From Galerina marginata (taxonomy: Eukaryota > Basidiomycota > Agaricomycetes > Agaricales > Galerinaceae): 64,000 bases of DNA. Positions 13,905-26,733 of this stretch are shown here, one piece after another. The DNA is taken from assembly GCA_023014335.1 (NCBI GenBank), contig JAECYW010000002.1, forward strand, positions 930,001 to 994,000, read 5' to 3'. The notes below the pieces were generated by a model. It was given only the letters and a program-made list of their open reading frames with translations. It was not told the origin of the DNA and ran no database searches. The position numbers and the translations under genes are program-made. Each line of letters begins with the position of its first letter. Within the stretch, counting starts at the first letter, position 1.

Positions 13905-14635
13905 CTTAAACGAATGTGGGACGGGCAGCACAAAGCCGAGTGAAGGTGACACAGGAAAAGAATGGGACGGGGAGCCACGTCGTTGGAATCGACTCTAAGG
14001 AGCAAGTTTTTTCTCCTCCAGAAAATAGTTCGGCGTTCGAGTTCCGATAAAATGCGGGTGCTCGTTTTTCAAAGCGATTCTTTTGAATCCGCTTTTTCCG
14101 CCTTAAGTAGATCGACAGTCCAGCCTAGATACGCACTTGTACGTGACCGAGCAAACCCTAGAGACCCGGAAAAGATGGCTCCGACGAACGCTTTCAGATT
14201 GAGACAGTGCAAACAACGCAACCGATAGCATGCCAGACAAGTACTAGGTATGAGCTGCGTCAGCCACCGGACGGCGGAAGCTAGCAAGCATTGGTTGAGG
14301 CTTGAGCTGGCTTGAGGAGACAAAAAGAAACCAGTTCGCGATCGGCAGGAAGGCACGAGAGTTGGGAAGCGCTTTGACGTGACCCTAGTTGATTAAATAT
14401 CAGTACCCGGTGTGCGTCGACATTTTATATTTGACAAGCGCCCAAAGATCGTCTGAGTTGACCGTGTGGAAGTGCGGAGATTTAAAGATTGTCGTGGCAA
14501 CAAACATCGAGTCTTCTGGCCGTTGACCATCATCACATTTGCCTATGACAACATTCGTCTACTAAAATGCTGGTAATGAGTGTCCTATGAACCATATATT
14601 AAACCTGCAAGCCGATCTTCAAACTCGCTCACGAC
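13905..14635. other. Divergent intergenic region between the CPL1-like gene and EXO5
   Basis: The stretch of 731 bases separates divergent genes and should hold both promoters. TATATTA about 40 bases before the EXO5 ATG is a weak TATA candidate. Short open frames (13962-14228, 14069-14356) show no domain. Confidence 0.4.
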
Positions 14636-17034
14636 ATGTCAGATTACGACTCTGACAGCAGCTATTCTGGGCTCAATCTGTCCCAATTTACTTCAGAAGA
14701 CTTTGCACAGATAGATGCTGCTGTCGCATCAAGGATTCAAACAGAAGAAGGTCCTGGAGTTGCCGAAGTTTCCTTCCAGTCAGAGATAAACGGACTGAAC
14801 TTGTCTCGCCTTACACCTCAGCAACTACTTGAATTGGATGCAGCTGTTTCTGTTGCCAACGGCGAGATTATCGAAAAAGCAGATCTATCATTTCGTTCAG
14901 ATGGCTTTGAACTCAACTTGCGCACTATATCGCCTGAAGAGTTTGAATTGCTGGACGAAGAACCACGAAAGGCCATGGGAATCGACGGTGGCCCTTCCAT
15001 ATTAATTGAACTGGACGACCCCGCAGGTTCACCTGTAGGGCTGGTGGCCGATCTGGAGAATGCCTCTGGGGAACGGCCTTGGAATCGCAGATCCCCTCTT
15101 GAACAATTTCGTTCGTATGTTCCACTTTCGGTGACTGATCTAGTCTCCCCTGCCTGGTATGTTGAAGAATCGATTCGTTCAGACGCTGTGCTAACAGATG
15201 AAGGTGTGAAGTTCAATACGACTACGGCTTGCGGGGGAAGAGATCTCGGCCTATTGACAAGCGTCCTAAAAGTTTCAGATCCTCGACAGGGAAGAAAATA
15301 TCTCCAGAGATAACCGTCGCCAAGAAAAACGACGTGCGAACTAGACAAGGACTGGTAGACGCAGCCGTGATATAACACTGAAAATACCTGCCCTGACGCC
15401 TTAATATTGTAGGCTGTTCACAAGGAACTAGAAAGGGAGATAAAGTTTGAGGAGCTTGAAGTGGAAATCACCACTGACGAAACACGCTGGGCTTTGCGGT
15501 GTGCATCTTCTTGTCATCTCCGTATTGAAATGCTAATACCTGTGGGTTTTCTATAAGGCTTGTCAATATGCTTGCTTGCCTGAAAAGCATGCTAGCGGGG
15601 CTTACTGTGAGTCTTTTGAATACATTTGTTTTGTTTTCGCTGATTCGATTGAAATTCTCAGCGCGAGATGCCTGTTTTTGGCATCTTGCATGGAGAAGTG
15701 GTTGTTGGCATCATGGTGTGTGGATGCACCGGCACGTCGACGAATATGTTTGACAACCACCTAGGATGAAGTGATCAAGGTAGAAGCAGATCCCACACCG
15801 AAGACAAAAAGCCCCAAGAGGCCGTCGGACGAATACCGGTCAAAAGTGGTTGCAAAACGAGCGCGTATTGACACTCCAGTCTCGCCCTCGCCTCAGAGTC
15901 GCATCGAGTCCTTCTTTGAGAGCCCAACGAAATCAAAAAGGAAAACAGAACCAGAACCGAGAGACAGTGAACCAATCGAATCCGCCTGGCCTTCAGAAAC
16001 TCGCCCTGGATATATTCTTCGCATCAAGGATAACAAGACGCGCAAATACCCAAGCCTTCCTTCAGAATCCGACATGTACTCGGGTCGGCTCCAGCTCATG
16101 GTCTATCGGAGACTTCTTCTCCGCGTTACTGACAACAAATCCACCATATGACTTTACTCTTCTCTGGGAAAAGTTGGGCATCGACTCTTCTGCTATCTTT
16201 CCAACCAAATTTCTTGTCCAGGCACAACTGGTCCAGGATGACTCAGATTTTCAAACTACCTGTTTGAATGATCTGGTCGCTATGTGGCACCAGACAGTCA
16301 AAGAGTCGAATATTCTTGGTGTAGATCCTAATTTGGAACTGGTGTATCGTTTGCGGCCCGACCGCTGATAGGAAGGGCAAGAGCAAAGCGGTGGCGGTTC
16401 GTCACGAGTATACGACGGGCGACGAGGAAAGAGATTTAGCTATGGCTATTGCTGCTAGTCTGAACGACTCCGGTGCTGGTCAGGAAGGCACTTCTGTTGC
16501 GGATGTGGCGGAGTGGAATTCAAAAACCTCGATCCCAACCCCAGATCTGCTTGATTCGCGAGAATCAGTGTCTGCTCCCGAATCCTACTGGCTCTTCTGA
16601 ACTTCCAGGTACGGGAAAGCCGTTTTAATATCCCCAATTTGTGAATGAAATACTCTAGGACTGTCCAATACCAGGAGAAGACGCTCTCACAGACCGCAAA
16701 GGTAAAGGTAAAGAAATAGAAAGCCTTGACGAACTCGGAATTCGTCGCTTCAAAATCATCGGGACCAAGAATTTCCCTCACAACGACGAAGAGTTGGATG
16801 AGTACTTGACGCATGTCTTGAAATGGTGGCGAGGTGAACGGAAGCCCGAAGGGGTACCTTTAGACCGTGCACATCGATGCTCGTGAGTGTATTGTTATTG
16901 TGTTTATGGTCATTTCTCATTCTACATAAAGGACTTGTGAATATGCCAACGATTGCGAATGGCGTGCGGAAAGGGCGCTGGAATTCTTGTTCAACAAACG
17001 GAAGCGGTCACCTTTGCCCTTACTACCACAATAA
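14636..17034 (+). CDS. EXO5: Exonuclease V (EXO5/Dem1), Fe-S single-strand DNA exonuclease
   Basis: EXO5 proteins are PD-(D/E)XK nucleases with a 4Fe-4S cluster that act on single-stranded DNA in repair and, in yeast, in mitochondrial DNA upkeep. The ATG at 14636 opens an acidic N-terminal region (NLSQFTSEDFAQID, repeated as NLSRLTPQQLLELD). The nuclease starts at LSVTDLVSPAW; splicing (donor GTATGT, acceptor GATGAAG) gives WCEVQYDYGL with the first cluster Cys. Further blocks are AVHKELEREI, REMPVFGILHGEVVVGI, the catalytic IKDNKTRKYP, MYSGRLQLMVYRRLL, and the final cluster cysteines in HRCS-TCEYANDCEWRAERALEFLFN. The stop is TAA at 17032-17034. Many short introns are needed. A basic KRPSDEYRSK...TKSKRKTE insert lies mid-protein. 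The next gene, Ctr, follows on the same strand. Confidence 0.92.
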
Positions 17035-17586
17035 TATTTCCCTTCGAGTGTACTATAGCTGTATGAGTCAACGGGTGACACTGCTGGTAAATCAGTCTCT
17101 ACAATATGTAGATGCGACTGTCCCTTAGTTTTTGCATATTCTACATGTACATGTATATTTTATTATTATCTCGTCGGGTACGCTACGTAGATATCTGGAC
17201 CAGCTGCCTTCTTAGGTGTACTATTTATCGCGGTGATGTACCTGTTGTTGAGTTTCAGAAGATATTTCAGTCCGAACATATGTAGGTGATGATCGCAGCT
17301 GGTAGCTTGTTACAATGTATTCACCATCTACGCTGCCAAGCTGGCCATCTGTTGATCATGAGAGGCATCATCTCGCCTGGCCCTGCATGTAGTGGCGGTC
17401 CTGACTCCTGACATGCCAATAAAAAAAGGTTGTTGTTTCCTCTTGTTTCCTCAGACAGAAACTGTCCATTAAACGACGCTCTTGCGTCAACTAACACCTG
17501 GAATATCCTTCACTTCAATTTCTTTCGAGCTCCACTACTCTTCAACCCAGTGACATCACCCCTCGTTCAAGGTTGTCGTGCAGGCC
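17035..17586. other. Intergenic region between EXO5 and the copper transporter
   Basis: The stretch is AT-rich at its left end, likely the EXO5 3' UTR, and more pyrimidine-rich before the Ctr start, as usual for basidiomycete promoters. No gene is supported. Confidence 0.4.
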
Positions 17587-18478
17587 ATGACTTCCGAGTC
17601 GCATTTGCATTGGTCATTCCGCGACGAACATGTCCTCCTGCCAACTCTCATTCTGAACTCCTTTGGCAACTTTTTTGTGGCATGTATTCTAGTCACTGTT
17701 ATATGTGTTTTGGAAAGGTTCGTATTATACACCTTACAACCGGAATTGGCCTGACAGCACCCATCATAGGTTCTTCACTTTCGTTCTCCAGACCCAATGG
17801 GTCCCTCGCCTGGTCGCTCGTTCACGTATTACCCTCGCTTTATGGAGAACGGGGCTATACTCCGTTGCAACATCATTCCGATTGTAAGCCCTGGTTGCCT
17901 GGTAGCCGGTAAACTGAATGCTTAGATGGGCGTGCTCAAGATGCTACATGCTGATAGCAATGACATTTCATATTGGGTGAGTTGTTTAGCCTCTGCCTGA
18001 ACACTCTGGTCATTGATGGAGGCTCCTTCTAGACTGATAACCGTTATCGTAAGCATGGCCCTTGGCACGTCGACTTCCATAATACTTTAACAGACTGCAA
18101 CCCAGGTCATTTCCCTCTCTACTACGCAGTTTGTCGTTGAAGTAAAGAGCCTCCCAACAATGCGCCAATCTATGCCATCGTATGTTAAAACCAACACAAT
18201 CATCCTGGTTCATTGGCTAATGTTTTTTCAGAAATATGCACGAAGCATCATCGCAGCCACTCCTATCAGACGACCGACATAATTATCCTTTGAAATCTGT
18301 AAACGATCGACCAAGATCCAGATCAAAACCAGAGGACATCTTTATACACCCAGCAGAGTCCAATATCGCGCGAGCTGACGCGGTTGCGTTGGAACTGGGA
18401 TTAGCAGGGGAGACCGAACGGGTGCAAGCCTTCTCTTACCCTAGAGACGAACCCTGCTTGGGAGACCGGCAAGGGTAG
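17587..18478 (+). CDS. Ctr-family copper transporter
   Basis: Ctr proteins form trimers that take up Cu(I) across the plasma or vacuolar membrane. The ATG at 17587 gives MTSESHLHWSFRDEHVLL, then transmembrane segment 1 (TLILNSFGNFFVACILVTVI). After an intron at the CVLERF codon comes the cytosolic loop with FVLQTQWVPRLV...ALWRTGLY. Segment 2 carries the Ctr MxxxM motif (CYMLIAMTFHIG), followed by segment 3 (LITVIVTATQVISL). These blocks match the short fungal Ctr2/Ctr4 type; the N-terminal methionine-rich clusters of high-affinity Ctr proteins are absent. The last exon, MHEASSQPLLSDD through 18478, looks like a soluble tail; its link to segment 3 is uncertain because the last splice junction is out of frame as written. 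Confidence 0.85.
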
Positions 18479-18735
18479 GGATATGGCTCGAGAGATGCTC
18501 CTTGGTTCACACAAAAAGCAGCCCTCTCGGGAAAGCTTTTACATCCACAATGGTTCTGATTCTGATTCATTTGGGTGAAAAATAAAGCGGTCGCTTTGTG
18601 TGGATATCGTCTTCCCGTGGTAGATTTGTAAAGTAATCGCAAAAACATTAATGTAGTCCATACACTTATACCCTACATACAGCAGTGGGTACGCATGATT
18701 GTCCGCAGAAGAACAATAAGTAATTCCAGGATTAT

Positions 18736-21700
18736 CTATCGTCGCCGCGTACGATTCCAGCGCGTTTCGTTATGAAGTCTGCTCGTTTGCCAGGCGGTAC
18801 TGGTCGCTGCTTGCTCTGCTTCTGCGGATTTCTTCTGCCATTGATCAATCAATCTTCCCAACACCCTGATACGGTCGTTCAGGTTCCTCTGACTTGGAGG
18901 GCGAGTCCTCCCCAACAGACATAGTAGGCTTTCGCGGAGAACTCGGAGGCCTAAAGGATTCCGACGAGAGAGGCTTTGTTGAGCTAGTCTCTGACCTACT
19001 ATGTGAAGATGCCATGGGCGGTAGTTCTGCCTTGACCGATATTCTTCTAAGCCGCTGGATGTCTTTATCTGGAGTCGGAGAAGGACCTGGTGCGGGCATA
19101 TCCTTATCAGTAGTGAATTTCCTTTGCACCTTCGTTGGAGTTCGACTGAGACCAGTGGTCGTCTGTCGAACTGGCTCATAAGTTGTTTTCGGTTTCAAAG
19201 GGTCGCCACCTGAATAGCTAGGTGCATCGTTTGACACCGAGGTCTTTATGGCTACTGGTTTAATAGGCTCTGGGAAACTTCTCTGAATTCGTCCACTTTC
19301 CGAAGGAACGGATGTCAACTTGGCAGACACAGGTCTGTGAACCGGTGAAGGGGAACTAGGAGGTATAATGCTAGGCGGCTTCGCCGAGCCACCAATAGCC
19401 TCATAGCGTTGAACCATGTCCGATATGGATGTCCGTCGGGTAGCTCGCGGCTTCGCTTCTTGAGGGGGCATCAAGTTAGTGATGGTTGGAGGAGAAACTG
19501 AGCTATCAGTTGACTTGGACGGGAAAATGAACATCGATTGAGGGCGAGAGCGAGAAGATGAAGAAGGTTTAGCAGCGATGATGGGTGGCTGAGGTTTATC
19601 ACTTATGGCCTGCGGTTGTAGACGTGGTGATCGGTTCGGGGCGGTTGAGATGGGGTTGACCATATTACTGGAAGGAGAGGGTGTTTTGCGATCCAAATCC
19701 CTGGTGGTCGAAGGCGGTGCTAATCCCGAGGGTCTAGCATTCTGGGGTTTAGAATCATCATCGTTATATTGTCCAAAGGGACGTTCACGCTCTTTCTCTT
19801 TCTCCTTGATCATAACGCCACCGCCATACTGGTAAACAAGTTCGTGCACTGAGCTCTGTCTCCCCTGTCTGCCTTTCGCTCGAGAGGCATTCCTCTTCTG
19901 AGCAACGGAGGCATTGCTTTTTGGCTCCTCAGGTTCTTCGTCTGCGCTTGACGAATCTACGTCAATATCTTTCCTTGTCGCGATCGGACTCCAATTATCC
20001 GTAAGGCTGCTAGGCAAGATTGGTTGGGCGTCTATCTTGTCAATAGCAGGGAAGGACCGTTTGAATTTGGAGACGGTTGGTGAGAGCTCCTGCAGATTGA
20101 GGCTCGTCAACAAGGCGTTCAGGTGCAGAAACGTGCTGAGCGGTCGCGCTAGATGGCATCACGAAATTGCTCGTCTCGATGAAGGAGGCTCGTTTGCTTG
20201 GCGATTCGCGGAGGACAGGCACATCAGAGGTTATGTGAGGTTTCTGGTCTTCGTACTCTTCTCCTGTCAACCAATCTCGAGGTGGCGTGCTGGCGGCTGA
20301 CCCAGACGGTCGTGGGGGTAGCTTTGGAGGAACAAGGCTATCATTTGAGGAGTTTTGTGTTGGACGGAAATCTTCCTTGTCCGTCGATTTTCCGTTTACA
20401 AAGGTGGGCTTCATAGAGACTGAACTTCGATGTTTCCTTATAGCCGTAGGCCTTTGGGATAGAATTTCCGTCCTTTAACGAAATCAACGATACATCATTC
20501 CCAGTCGGATGGCCACGATTTAACAGCGAGTTACCGCTTCCAATAGACGAAGTCCTCGGGCTTCCTACTTTCTTTCTGGTCTCTCATAGCTGTGCCAGTG
20601 ACCTGCTCTGATCTCACACCTTCGACAGAGCGAGACATATTTGGAGAAACAGAAGGTTTCAATAGGTTTCCACCGGTCCCAGAAGGACCAATGTAGCTTG
20701 TGCGCGAGGAGTATTGCGAGCGGTTTCCTGATTGTTTCGTCATCTGGGGTATATATCTTGAAGATGCATCGTTGAACCGACGCTGGATAGAACGCGTTTG
20801 CAGATGACATCTTAGAGGGATTGAATTGAGCATCCAACTCTTCTAAAGACGGGAACCTTGATTCGATTGGCAGCCCGTCGGTGGTCACGGATGGAGCTGG
20901 GCTCGTTCCTGAAGGTGACGGACTGGGCCTATAGAATGCGCTGCTTGACGTACCGGGAGTAGGTACAGGGGAAATCGATTGTGGTTGGAAGTGGGGTTGT
21001 TGACAGATACTTGCTCTGAGACGGGGATGGGCGATCCGAGGTTGCACTGGGCTTGCCGGAATCTCGATAATTGTTATCATGTGTCGTTGATGTGCCCATG
21101 ATAGCTAGGCCTGTGCGCAATTTCCTTGCTTCTCCTAATGTAGGCGCAGATTTTGGAGTAGATGTCATAAGTCCAAGTCCCTCAAATGCATCTTTGTCTC
21201 TATTCTGCATCAGACGATCTTGCTTCGGTCGAATCCTACTGGTGCCCGTAAAAGCCAAAGGAGTTACAGGAAGGTCCGTCGGTTTTATGACATTCATGTT
21301 GATGTTTGGCCTAGGACTGAGCCTCGGTGGCAGTGGAACAGTGGAATTGGGATCGGAAGAATTCCACAACTTCTCCGCAAAGTCATCCCCGAACGCTGGA
21401 GGTCGATCCTTTTTCTCTGTCCGAGGTTTCTTATCCGCACGACTGACACCCCAAACATCGGTGGAATCATCGACGGAAGAGTTTTTTTCGGTCACGGCTT
21501 TCCAGGCTTTGTCTTGCTCTGGGCCGAAGCCATTTTCCGACCACTCCATTGGTTTCTCCTGGTTCGTCTGGAGACTTTGAGAGTTCTTCTGAGGACTAGA
21601 CGGCCTCGAAGTAGAGCTCTGTGAGGTTGTCGGACGACCTCGGCGCATTGGAGCGATGGCTTCAAGCACTTTGTCGCGAGCCTGTATACCTTGGTTCGGT

Positions 21701-23016
21701 GCTGGGGGATTCGGAAGAGATTGCGGATCATAAGTCGAGATGACGGGTTTCGTTGCAGATATTCCATAGCTAACAACGCCGTCCAGTGGATTTGGAGAAG
21801 GCAAGAGTTTGGCGTGGGCTTGAATTCGTGGTACTAATGGCGGTGGCACAGGTACATTGTAGGAAAATTTCGATTTCGTTCCACGAAGACGATGCACATG
21901 ATTGAGAAGCTCGAATACTGTGGGCCGCTGAGCGCCATGCTCTCTTAACATGGAAGCTAACAAATATACCACCTATCAAATCACTGTGACAAGAAATTGA
22001 CGAAAGACACACCAATTAACATGTTCATGTCTTGGGAATACACTGGATATGGGGGTATGCGGTATTGAACGTTGAGGATAGCCAATGGACCGTGCTCCTC
22101 GAATGGGGTGGTATAGTAACATAACTTGTATAGGAGTACACCAAGCGCCCAGACGTCGCTCTTTTCATTGACTGGACGTTTTGAGTAAACGTCGACCATT
22201 TCAGGTGCTCTGTATTGCAATGTCGTGTGCCGATTAAGGTCTGCTTCGAGGGCACGAATCTCTTGCATATTAGGTGGGCGGATTTGAAACAGTGGTGGCA
22301 GAGCCGAAGTCGCATAACTTGAAGGATGTCGAAGATGACTGGAGAATATTTTCAACTTTGAGATCTCGGTGTAGTAATGGTGGGCGCGAGTTATGCATGT
22401 AAGCCACCCCTTCGCACACGTCAACGAAGATCTGTAAGATTTCGGCCTCTGTGAGTCGCTCTCTTAGCCGTCGATTCATCATGTCAATTATCCCGCCACC
22501 TTAGAGTAGGTTAGATAAGATGTGGTCTCGTCCAAGAAACTCGATAGACAAACCAGGGCAGTATTCCATGAGGATAAACACCTCAAATGTACCATTTGGC
22601 AACTTATGCCAGGCAGCATCGATGAGGTGAACGATATTCGGATGCCCTTTAAGCAACCGCTAGTAAGGATATTAGACATGGTCATGGATATGACTAGTTT
22701 CATGTGTCTGCCGCGCACCATAATGTCCACCTCCTTCTTCACCTCAGTCAACATGGACTCATTGGCAACCGCGATGCGTTTGAGAACGTGATGTGTCGTG
22801 TTGTACACAGGTGTCGGTGTCCGAACGAGATAAACATGAGCGAAGCCACCTGAAAAACAAGTGAGCACATTCTGACAATGCAACACACTCGGAAACACTA
22901 CCTTGAGATAGATATCGCTCTACCTGAACAGTGTAGTTATTGACTGAGATGGTTTGACCAGGAATGAGGGTCCCCTTGTTCTGTGGATAAGCTTGATATA
23001 CTTGTTGGTTCGCCAT
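18736..23016 (-). CDS. NAK-family (Ark1/Prk1/AAK1-like) serine/threonine kinase
   Basis: The ATG at 23016 starts [15 protein letters not shown]. The kinase domain follows: a glycine loop ([13 protein letters not shown], split by an intron), catalytic Lys in [24 protein letters not shown], the catalytic loop [18 protein letters not shown], and the NAK-type activation segment [17 protein letters not shown]. After about 320 residues comes a long, low-complexity tail rich in Ser/Pro and basic residues, down to [18 protein letters not shown] and a basic end near 18736. This matches Ark1/Prk1 kinases that control actin patches and clathrin adaptor recycling in endocytosis. Single-base frame jumps occur in the tail, for example at a GGG run (CCC at 18857-18859, plus strand). 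It is divergent from UTP18, with 246 bases between the starts. Confidence 0.9.
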
Positions 23017-23261
23017 ATCTCTCGTCAAATATATCAGGATGGTTAGCCTGGAACAAACAACTAGCAGACAGGGTCCATTGACTTGAATTGGAGATGTTAC
23101 AGTCGAGGTAATCAACCTGAACGCTTCACTGGTCGCGATTTGGAAATTGGGTCACATGATTTCGCGATCACAGCGGCCCGCCAACCCCATGCAGCCAGGA
23201 AAAGTTTTGTAAGTACATAGCTGAAGTCAACATTTCACTCCAGATAAAGGTTCACGATTTC

Positions 23262-25655
23262 ATGGCAAAGCACGCACGCAAAAAGCAGAAAACCTCTCAG
23301 AACGCAGAATACAGGGACCCTATCTCAAACAAAACCGCAAGGTTGGAGCTCTTACTGGACGATGAAAGCAAAGACGATGAGGAACGACGCCTCGAGAGCT
23401 TGTTATTCGGGGTAAAATACGTTCCCAAGGAAAAGGGCAAACGGCAGATGCAAAGCGCAAGCGATGATGACAACGAGGCCATAGACGACATGGAAGGAGG
23501 TGGGAGAGGGATGCAACATCTCTTCGACCATGATGTACATTTGTTCCTGCATATCGATTTCTCCAAGACTTATTTTTACTTCTTCTAGCTATTTTTCGTC
23601 GACGACGGCCCAGTAGCTTCGAGTGACTTTAGGACTCGCTCCGAACGATTTTAGTGAAGTGCCTGGTCCCTGACATCGAAGACACTTCTGACTCAGGAAG
23701 CGACTCCTGAATCCAGCTCTGAATCTTCTTCCTCCTCGACCTCTTCAAAGAATATTAAACCCTCAAAATTTCGTCCAAAGTCCCTGACATCCTCTCAATT
23801 AAAACACCCTGCGTGGATTGATCCATCTGACAACACATCCGCCACACGAGTCTCGCTGCTTTCTGGACCTACGCGTCTTCGAAAACTAAGGCAGGCTGTT
23901 GACGAAGACGAGATTACTGGGCGGGACTACGAGACCAGGTTACGCGCTCATTTTGAACGAATTAACCCGGAACCTTCATGGGCACGGAAAGCCCGAGGAG
24001 CTAAAGGCAAAGAAAGAAAGGGCGACGAAGAGGCAAGAGGAGATGAAAGCGAAGATGGTATGGAACAAGAAGGGGATGGTTTTCGAGAGTTGCTATCATC
24101 AACAACTGGCCTTCTCGCGGAGCCTAAGAAGAAGGGACAGAAAAATGTTGTGCTACCTCATGGAACTTTGGCCATTGAGCGTGTACGTGATGCCAACCAT
24201 TCTGTACAAGGGTCGGGTAGTGGAGAAGTCAGAGTCCTGGCTTTTCACCCCAGACCAGCTGTTCCAGTGCTCTGTGTGGCGACTGCAGACCGGAGGATCA
24301 GACTATTCAACGTGAGTTGCTATGTTTGTGAACCTGTTTCATTTTCTTTCAACTACCAAGATATTGGGAGCTTCTTTCACAATCATCTCTTCGTGGCACT
24401 AGAGTTCTGATCTTTATCTCCGTAGATTGACGGTCATCTCTCACCCCTTCTCACAACCCTCCATGTACCCTCCCTACCTTTGGTTTCGAACACTAGCGTC
24501 CTATTCCACCCTCAAGGCAATAGTCTCCTTCTTTCAGGCCCTCGGCCGTTTTTCTATACGTATGACCTTCAGCAAGGAACCAGCACTCTCCACCAGCGAG
24601 GTTTATGGGGCACAGGCTTTGATGACTCTTCAATCCTCTCACCTTCCCTGACCGGTAATAAAAAAGGCGCAAGTTCCAAAAGGAGACGACGAGGTGGAGA
24701 TACTTCAGGTGGTGGCGGTAAGGGAGGAGGCGGAAACACGGAGAACATATTGCATACCGCCTTTTCGCCTGCTAGTGGCGCTCTTCTGGCTGTAGCTGGT
24801 AGAGGCGGCAACGTCCATATAGTGGATTGGAAGAGCGGAGCTGGACAAGTTATTGGTTCGCTCAAGTGCTCCTCGAGTGGAGGCGGCGGAGGCGGCGGAG
24901 TCAAGGGACTTTGGTGGGTTCCCTCCAATAGCACCGACGGTGCCCTAGGCAGCAATGCGAATATCGGACACGATGAAAAACATCTGGCCGTGCTGACCGG
25001 AGAGGCTGAAGTTTTTATCTGGGATGTGGGCCAGCGGCGGTGTGTAAAGAGATGGAAGGATGAAGGTGGATATCGAGGCGCCGGAAGGGTGTTTACAGGT
25101 GGGGCTGGTGCTAACGGGTACATGGCAATTGGGTGACTGGCGTTTACATTGTTTTCTGAATTGTTTTGGGCTTACTTGGTCTTCCTTTCAGGTCAAGTAG
25201 CGGATTTGTAAACGTCTACGGCTCTGACTCGTTCACCGTATCTGGAGGTGACAGCATGTCTTCATCGTTTGCAGCAGAGAACCCGAAGTTGGTAAAAGCC
25301 TTGGGACATCTTACTAACACCAATCTCGACACTGCGGTTTAACCACGACTGCGCAGATTCTTGCTATGGCGAGCAAGGATAAGAAGGACTCCATGCGTTT
25401 AGTATGCCTCCTCCGTTTATGCCTCACTTCGTCGTTTAGGTTTATTGACTTTTCATTTTCGAACAGGTACACCTGCCATCCCTGACAGCCTTTGGAAACT
25501 GGCCGACATCAAGCACGCCTCTTGGTCATGTTACTGCGGTGGACTTCTCGGCGCACAGCGAGTATGTTGCAATTGGTAACACTCGAGGCAAGGTACTACT
25601 TTACCATCTCAAAGACTATGGCGCCGGTACTGGGGTAGGGTTCAATGGGTTTTGA
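23262..25655 (+). CDS. UTP18: Utp18-type WD-repeat protein of the U3 snoRNP (SSU processome)
   Basis: Utp18 is part of the SSU processome that processes 18S rRNA precursors in the nucleolus and helps recruit the exosome. The ATG at 23262 starts a basic N-terminus (MAKHARKKQKTS) followed by acidic segments with RRLESLLFG. Next come WVDPSDNTS and ISGRDYETRLR-like residues (ITGRDYETRLRAHFERINP), then WD repeats: VRVLAFHPRPAVPVLCVATADRRIRLFNIDG, FHPQGNSLLLSG, LAVAGRGGNVHIVDW, VFIWDVGQR, MAIGSSSGFVNVYG, and AVDFSAHSEYVAIGNTRGKVLLYHL, with stop at 25653-25655. The region 24660-24900 carries Lys/Arg-rich and Gly-rich inserts between blades. Introns occur near 23525-23590, 24314-24425 and 25130-25200. 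Some junctions in the N-terminal half need frame correction. Confidence 0.9.
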
Positions 25656-25899
25656 ATATGTAAGACCTCCCAATAAACCCTAGTTAGTGAAACAGGCTAA
25701 AACTATCTGTTCTTTCACAGAATTTACCCGAGTGTAGTAATACTTGAAATTGGATGACCTTTACGTTGGCTTATGTGAGGTTTATATGTTTATGGGTCAC
25801 TGTAGACCATCGTCTGCTGTGATTCGCATCTTAGTGGCTCAATAACATTGGGCCTCCTTCGCCTGCTATGCATCACGGAAATTCAACCTACTATGAATG

Positions 25900-26467
25900 C
25901 TAGCCTGCTACGTCGGCAACACACTCAATCTCGACCTCAGCCCCAAGCGGCAAAGACGCCACACCAACGCAAGTACGAGCAGGCAGTTTGGCCTTGTCGA
26001 AAAACTGTACCAAAAGATGCATTGTCAGTCCACTTATAATAACGGTCATATGCCAAACTGACTTGAGTATAAACCGAGTTCATAAGGTCAAAATCGCGAG
26101 GTAGGTTTGTCAAATATATGTTAACTTTCACGATGTTCTCTAAGCTCGATCCCGAAGCCTTGAGTACAATGGACAAGTTTTCCATTGCAGCCCTCTAGAA
26201 ATTTTCAGGTTCAATTTGCAAGAAATCTGGCATATACGAGAAAAGATCTACAGTTTGGGCCTGTACGCCACCATCGACCACCTTGAAGTTTCTGTCGTAA
26301 CCGATATTCCCTGATGCATATACCCTTCCTTTCGACACCACGGCCTGTGCTATGTTGACCTCGGAGTTATTCATAAATTTTGTGCCTTTGCAAAAAGCTC
26401 ACGAACAAAAGACTGGTAAGGGAGGAACAGCATCGTGCGTGAAGATGAACGTCTGGCTGGTGGACAT
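25900..26467 (-). CDS. RidA/YjgF-family protein, tandem copy 1
   Basis: RidA proteins hydrolyse reactive enamine/imine intermediates made by PLP enzymes. The start at 26467 gives MSTSQTFIFTHDAVPPLPVF, then QAVVSKGRVYASGNIGYDRNFKVVDGGVQAQT, RAAMENLSIVLKASGSSLENIVKVNIYLTNLPRDFDLMNSVY, FFDKAKLPARTCVGVASLPLGAEVEIECVADV, with stop TAG at 25900-25902. The Arg of the PARTCV motif, which binds the substrate carboxylate, is present. Introns are short and sit at the same places as in copy 2. The junction after PLPVF is not clean as written. A TATA box lies 61-70 bases upstream. The closest neighbour, copy 2, lies 267 bases away in the same direction. Confidence 0.88.
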
Positions 26468-26527
26468 GTCTTCTGGAGTTGAACGTGGGTGTATAGGTGC
26501 GATGTACTCCCTCCAAATCATCATTGG

Positions 26528-26537
26528 CCTTTTTATA
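26528..26537 (-). promoter_or_regulatory. TATA box of RidA copy 1
   Basis: TATAAAAAGG on the minus strand lies 61-70 bases before the ATG at 26467. Confidence 0.5.
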
Positions 26538-26733
26538 GTGAGAAGCATGGTGAGAGTATCGCGAGTTACGGTGAGTACATTACAAAGGTTGCCACTTGTT
26601 GGGATTGAGGTCCTTTAAATAACCTAATTTGAAAAAATAGTCCACAAGGTTCTATGAATAAATCACTATTCACAGGCTGAACAATCTCTCTCAACTCCAG
26701 ACTGTCCAGTAAATGACAATTTATGTCAAACAT

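Noticed and set aside
14818..15378. 186-residue minus-strand open frame
   Set aside because: It is antisense to EXO5 exon 1; the plus-strand frame links to the nuclease domain.
24569..25123. 184-residue Pro-rich minus-strand open frame
   Set aside because: It is the reverse complement of the Gly-rich UTP18 coding region.
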